The position numbers were made by a program, and so were the translations under genes. This document shows, piece after piece, positions 59,891 through 64,000 of a DNA stretch of 64,000 nt (positions are counted from its first letter, which is position 1; the number at the start of each line of letters is the position of its first letter). Location of the stretch: contig FWCC01000283.1 in the NCBI GenBank assembly GCA_900169235.1, positions 124,001 to 188,000 on the forward strand, given 5' to 3'. The DNA comes from Zarea fungicola. Taxonomy: Eukaryota > Ascomycota > Sordariomycetes > Hypocreales > Cordycipitaceae. A model generated the notes under the pieces. The model ran no database searches. It was not told the origin of the DNA and saw only the letters and a program-made list of their open reading frames with translations.

Positions 59891-61745
59891 ATGCCGTCTT
59901 GCCTGCCCTCCCTCTGGCCAGCTGGCTGGCTAGCAGGGCAAAAAAATCTTCAATCAATCGACTTGGAAAGCAGTAGCAACTACTTGCTACGTGAGAGATT
60001 TCGGGAGTTCTTTCAGGGAGTTGTCGACTTCGCGGCCATTGCAGTCATCTACCTCGTCAGCGAGCTGCTCATCTGGGGCTTGAGTCTGGCCCTCGCCCCT
60101 GCACAGCTCGAATTTCTCTCTTCCGTCTTTGGCATGTTGATTAGCTTTGGCATTATGATTCTGATTTGCTTCTTAATTCCGAATTGTAACATCTTGTACC
60201 AAAGGTACATCAAAAGCAAGGTACGAGCATCGATTCCGCACCAGCTCCGCGCGCCGCTGACCCTTCCAGATTGACTTCATCAACCGCCATATGAGCGTAG
60301 CCTTTGCCATTCCAATGGTTATGCTCAACGGAGGAACTCCAATGGATGCTACGACAATTGGTTTAATTATCGGGATTTTTGGTATATTTCTCTTCGTCTC
60401 TTTTACCAGCGGCAAGACTAACAAAGCTGCAGTGGCCACCACCCTCGTCGCCTGGACTACCGTCTTTTTGCTTGCACGATTGGCACTTTTTCTTGTCAAT
60501 ACGCTGTCCAAACAAATCTCGAAAAGACTATACTCCGCATCCTCCCAGACAGAGACGGAAAAGTTGGGGAACAACCCCAGCCAACAGACCAATGCCTTTA
60601 CAAGCGACGCCGCCATATTCAACAATTTTGCTCTGCAACGACAACCGCTACTCTGGACTTGGCTGTGCCAGTTCTGGCCATTGATTGCATCATTTCTTTC
60701 TATTTTTGCCATTGGCGTGCCTCTGTCCCTTGTTCTCGACGATCCTCGCGTCCTCGACGGCTCAGTACTCTGGTTCATCTGGATGACGGCCATCACCGTG
60801 CAGCGCACCATGAAGCAGCAAGCTAAAACTCGCACAAAGCCTCCGACAATACTCGCAGTCTTTACAACGCTCGCAAATCCGGTCCTGATTACAATTCTAC
60901 TCATGACAGCCTACGCCCGTGCACGAGCGTACACTTTATCCACGAGCATCTCCTACATTCTCGACAGGCTCAGCAGTGGCGTCCAAGTATACACACTCTG
61001 GACAGCCAGCGTTCAACACACCTCCGACGGTGCCTCTTTGTCCGCATGGTTTGGCGCAGGAGACGCTGCTCTGTCCCTTCTCGGCTGTGGCTTCGTCGTC
61101 TGGGGCTTCAAGCTCTACGAGTGTCGCCGTCAGCTCTTCAGCACCTCTGGTCTCGTCACCGTCCTCGTCAGCGTGGCCGCCGCCGCCGCCAACGTGTACC
61201 TGAGCACGTACGCCGCTTTTCTCATGGGTCTCAGCCGGGCCGAGGCGCTCGCGTTTGCGGCCCGCATGACGACGCTGGCCCTCGCGATCCCCGCCATGAA
61301 GAACATTGGTGGCAACACGAGTCTCACTGTCGCGCTCATGATTACCAGCGGCATCCTCGGCCAGCTCGCCTACCCTTCCTCGCTGCACGGTGTAGATAAT
61401 CAAGACGGCAATCGCGGCCGGCTGAAGAGGAACCCGTCCACGGATAGCAACTGCAGCGACCGTTCTGGGCCGGAAGGCATTTTGACGCCAAGCACCACGA
61501 CTTCTATTCAAAAGCGGCATGTCGCCAAAGACGTCGTCGTCGAGGATGATGCAAACACAGTGGCGGCGGGCATCGCCATTGGCATCAACGGCGCGGCTAT
61601 GGGCGTGGCCTACCTGTACGAGAACAAATCCCGGTCTGCTCCGTACGCCGCGCTTGCTATGACCACGTACGGCGTCGTGACGGTTGTATTTATCGCAGTG
61701 ACGCCTTTTAAGGAGGCGTTGTTGAGTTTGGTATCAAGAGCATGA
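59891..61745 (+). CDS. LrgA-LrgB fusion membrane protein
   Basis: 601 residues, exons 59891-60220 and 60270-61745, with a 49-bp intron in phase 0. About a dozen hydrophobic segments. The N-terminal half resembles LrgA/CidA (ELLIWGLSLALAPAQLEF...LISFGIMILICF...NGGTPMD). The C-terminal part is LrgB: RMTTLALAIPAMKNIGGNTSLT followed, after a polar insert, by TVAAGIAIGINGAAMGVAYL and SRSAPYAALAMTTYG. In bacteria LrgA and LrgB form holin/antiholin-like or metabolite-export pairs. The plant fusion PLGG1 exports glycolate and glycerate from plastids, so this fungal fusion may carry a small organic acid. The upstream ATG at 59765 would add 42 mostly hydrophobic residues. The insert between LrgB halves (about 460-500) is Ser/Asp-rich and probably cytosolic. 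Confidence 0.85.
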
Positions 61746-62251
61746 TTTGGATATGATGTATAGTGTTGCTATATTTTATTTTTCCTTTTATTTTCCCCTT
61801 TTTCCTTTGTCATTCTTTTTTCTTTTTTTTTTCTTTTTTGTAGCTTTGGACAAGTTACTTTGTTGGCAAGCATTCATGCACCGCCTGAGCAATCAATACG
61901 CCAGATGGCAGGCATGACATTCAAAACACACAAAAGGCAAGCATAGCATGGTGTTATTTATCTTTTCCCCGGCATTATAGGGGCAAACCCGAGTTCTAGA
62001 CATGAATCAGACAATGGCAAAAGGAGGGGAAATAGAGTAAAGTGGTCGGATATACGGAGTTTTTGGTTCAGATGGACTTTGTACTGTTCTTTGTAACATA
62101 TTGATTCACAAGGTATAAAAAGACAGGATTTACTACACACTTTCCCTGTGATGACGGTCTGCGAGTTCCATTCCCTTTCGGCGTCGTTTTATTTTTAGTG
62201 TTTTGTCGATTCTTTTAAGAAGCTCAACTTATTAGAAGCTCAGCTTGTAAT
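61746..62251. terminator. convergent 3' flanks
   Basis: T/C-rich run at 61773-61843 just after the LrgA-LrgB stop, probably the polyadenylation region. The rest is AT-rich 3' flank of the prolyl isomerase gene. Confidence 0.45.
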
Positions 62252-63057
62252 TTACTCGAGTCTGAGCTTTTTGTTAGCATGTCCATTCCGTAAATCAAGT
62301 CCAAATACATTCCAGCAAAAAGAAGAAAAAAAAGGAAACTCACCTCTCAATCAAGTGCAGACCGCTCGCCGTCTCAACCACGCCGCTCATGTCGCCCACC
62401 TTGAGGGCAAACGAGGCCTCCTCAAACTCCTTTTGCATGTCGCCGCGCCCAAAGTAGCCCAAGTCGCCCCTCTTGCGCGCCGACGAGCAGTCCGACTCGG
62501 TGGGTGCCAGGTCGCCGAGGGTCGCCGCGCCGCCGCGAATCTTGGCCTCGTGGGCCTTGAGTATCTCGAGGGCCTCCTCCTTAGAGCGCGTAATCTCGGC
62601 CTCGCGCCAGCTGCTGGGCCGTCTGCTGTCGCGGTGCTTGACGAGGAGGTGCGCGGCGCGAATCTTGCCCTCTGGCGCGCCCGCATTGGAGGTTGCCGCC
62701 GCCGCCGCAGAGCCTCGCTGTCCCGCGGCGCTGTGGTGGTTGGCCATGTAGTGCTTGAGCTTGTCGCTGTCGGTGCCGGCGGGGGGCTCCCATCGCGAGA
62801 CCTTGTCGACCGAGTTGAAGTAGTAGGGGAGGCCCTTGGAGTTGGAGTGGCGCACTTCCCAGTTTGGGGGGAGACCTGTGTCAGCCTGCAGGAGGCAGTA
62901 AAGAAACAAAGTTAGTAACTAGATGATTCCATATATATATGCATATTTTTTTTTTATTCTTCATTTTTTGTCTTGACATTATTCTTGCTGCGTCAGGTGC
63001 TGGGACTCGGCGCGCGATGAAGAGGGCGGGGGCGGGTGTTTGATTCGGGCGTACCAT
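62252..63057 (-). CDS. ESS1: Pin1/Ess1-type peptidyl-prolyl cis-trans isomerase
   Basis: Isomerises phospho-Ser/Thr-Pro bonds, classically in the RNA polymerase II tail and mitotic proteins; nuclear. Exons are 63057-63055 (the ATG alone), 62885-62344 and 62261-62252, with introns of 169 and 82 bp, giving 184 residues. The WW domain is GLPPNWEVRHSNSKGLPYYF through RWEPP. An Ala/Gly/Ser linker longer than in yeast Ess1 follows. The parvulin domain has KIRAAHLLVKHRDSRRPSSW (phosphate-binding Arg residues), SDCSSARKRGDLGYFGRG and FALKVGDMSGVVETASGLHLIER, ending LE. The 10-bp last exon is supported by a GCTAAC branch site and CTCAG acceptor. Confidence 0.93.
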
Positions 63058-63763
63058 GATTTGAGGTCGTGTGAACAGAGTATGTATAGCTTGTGATGAG
63101 TAGTAGAAACTCTTCAGTCGTGACCGGTGTCGGTGTCAAAGCTCTATTTTGTTGCTAATCTCGAAATGGGACTATGCTCTTTACCCAGTCCTTTGATGGT
63201 TGCAGGGAGGAAAGCTGCCTTTTGTCTTGTTTTGGCCGCAAGAGCTGAAATGACGTCTGACCCCCCCCCCCCCCCCCCCCCAAGTAACCCAGCTGGTGCG
63301 GTTGGGATTTTGGGTTACTGAGTAGGTACCCCACGTTTCCAGCGCGGCGGGGGTGCTGGGACGAATGCCACCGCAACTACGGACGAAAAAAAAAAAAACA
63401 GGAAATATATGCGCGCCGTCGCAAATTGCGATAAAATGGGCAAATCAAAGTGAAAAGTGCTACAGTTATTCAAAGTCACATTCCTGTTTTTCGCCATCGT
63501 TTTTCTGCGGGATGATGCATAATTGGGACCTCTTATAGCTGCAGGGTCCGATCAGCGCATTTACAGCGGCCATCAGTGGCTCTCAGCCCACCTTGTACGG
63601 GACCTTACAGCGGCCGGCCATTTCTCATGCATCAGGCAAGCCGTCCCTTGCACGTGACCCTCTGGCGGAAAAACTGCCCAGCGCCAAAAATGTCGTGAAG
63701 CTATTGGGAAAGGAGCTCGGAAGGACTTGATTCTGAGGCCGCGATATATATTCACAGCCCAGC
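63058..63763. promoter_or_regulatory. divergent promoter, ESS1 / mitochondrial uL14
   Basis: A 706-bp bidirectional promoter. Contains a pure C21 run at 63261-63281 and an A12 run near 63386. No coding signal. Confidence 0.5.
63261..63281. repeat. homopolymeric C21 tract
   Basis: Twenty-one consecutive C bases in the ESS1 upstream region, preceded by GTCTGA. Length is likely variable between strains and error-prone in sequencing. Confidence 0.95.
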
Positions 63764-64000
63764 ATGATTCAATTAAAGGTTTGTAGCCCTATTTTTCGCT
63801 CTACTTGTCCTCTGTCCGAGGGTAATTGATTGGCTTTGCTAACAATGTTCTTGGTATAACAGACGATTCTCAACTGCATCGACAACTCGGGCGCGGCCCT
63901 GGTCGAATGCGCCTTGGTAGTTGGACAGAAGCGAGCCGCCAGAATAGGTAAGATTTTTTTTTTCCTTCTTCTCGAATCGATGTGACAAACTTCAACCAAA
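63764..64000 (+). CDS. MRPL38: mitochondrial large-subunit ribosomal protein uL14, partial
   Basis: The 5' end only, running off the window. Exon 1 is 63764-63778 (MIQLK, 15 bp) and exon 2 is 63863-63947, after an 84-bp intron; a GTAAGA donor at 63948 begins a further intron that continues past the end. The peptide MIQLK/TILNCIDNSGAALVECA matches the start of bacterial-type uL14 (IDNSGA). The next part, VVGQKRAARIG, fits the mitochondrial paralogue. Confidence 0.8.

Noticed and set aside
1..64000. CRISPR arrays, bacterial operons or rRNA genes
   Set aside because: No regularly spaced repeats and no rRNA-like sequence; spliceosomal introns show a eukaryotic nuclear genome.

Overview
The window is nuclear DNA of a filamentous ascomycete, most likely a Sordariomycete and perhaps Hypocreales. 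That placement is inferred from gene content and intron style; nothing here fixes the species. Genes carry many short introns of roughly 47-220 bp, mostly with GTAAGT-like donors, a CTAAC-like branch site and a CAG/TAG/AAG acceptor. Non-coding 5' leaders are often CT-rich, and gene-dense stretches alternate with gene-free stretches of 2-4.5 kb. I rebuilt splice forms by hand for 18 of the 22 gene models, and every complete one closes in frame. Two genes appear broken: a nucleotide-sugar dehydrogenase has a one-base frameshift and a giant DUF3638-type gene has an in-frame TAG.

Layout. 0.4-17.1 kb looks like the tailoring part of a secondary-metabolite cluster. It holds an AflR-like Zn2Cys6 regulator, an actinobacterial-type metallophosphoesterase resembling phosphopantetheinyl hydrolase PptH, a dienelactone hydrolase, a SAM methyltransferase, a seven-exon glutathione S-transferase, a LovC/ToxD-like trans-enoyl reductase, a polyketide-transferase-like alpha/beta hydrolase with a Cys nucleophile, and a FAD monooxygenase. 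No PKS or NRPS core is visible, so the core would lie left of the window or be lost. Several promoters share dense CCGA half-sites and a TCGGNNTCGG direct repeat, a plausible binding site for the regulator. At 17.8-19.3 kb sits a coiled-coil protein with a degenerate proline-rich repeat.

19.7-26.6 kb is a second functional group: a UDP-HexNAc-type dehydrogenase, a secreted chitin deacetylase with three chitin-binding modules, and a divergent chitin-synthase-like family 2 glycosyltransferase. Together they could make and modify an unusual cell-surface aminopolysaccharide containing uronic acid.

27-45 kb is mostly housekeeping: cystathionine beta-synthase, SRP receptor beta, Akr1-type palmitoyltransferase, a flavin monooxygenase divergently paired with an NTF2-like membrane protein, a PTR2-type peptide transporter behind a long gene-free stretch, and a small secreted cysteine-rich protein resembling biotrophy-associated effectors. 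45.8-55.6 kb is one giant DUF3638/DUF3645 gene. It is followed by a HAUS3-like augmin subunit with a GC-AG intron, an LrgA-LrgB fusion membrane protein, a Pin1/Ess1 prolyl isomerase whose first coding exon is only the ATG, and the start of mitochondrial ribosomal protein uL14.
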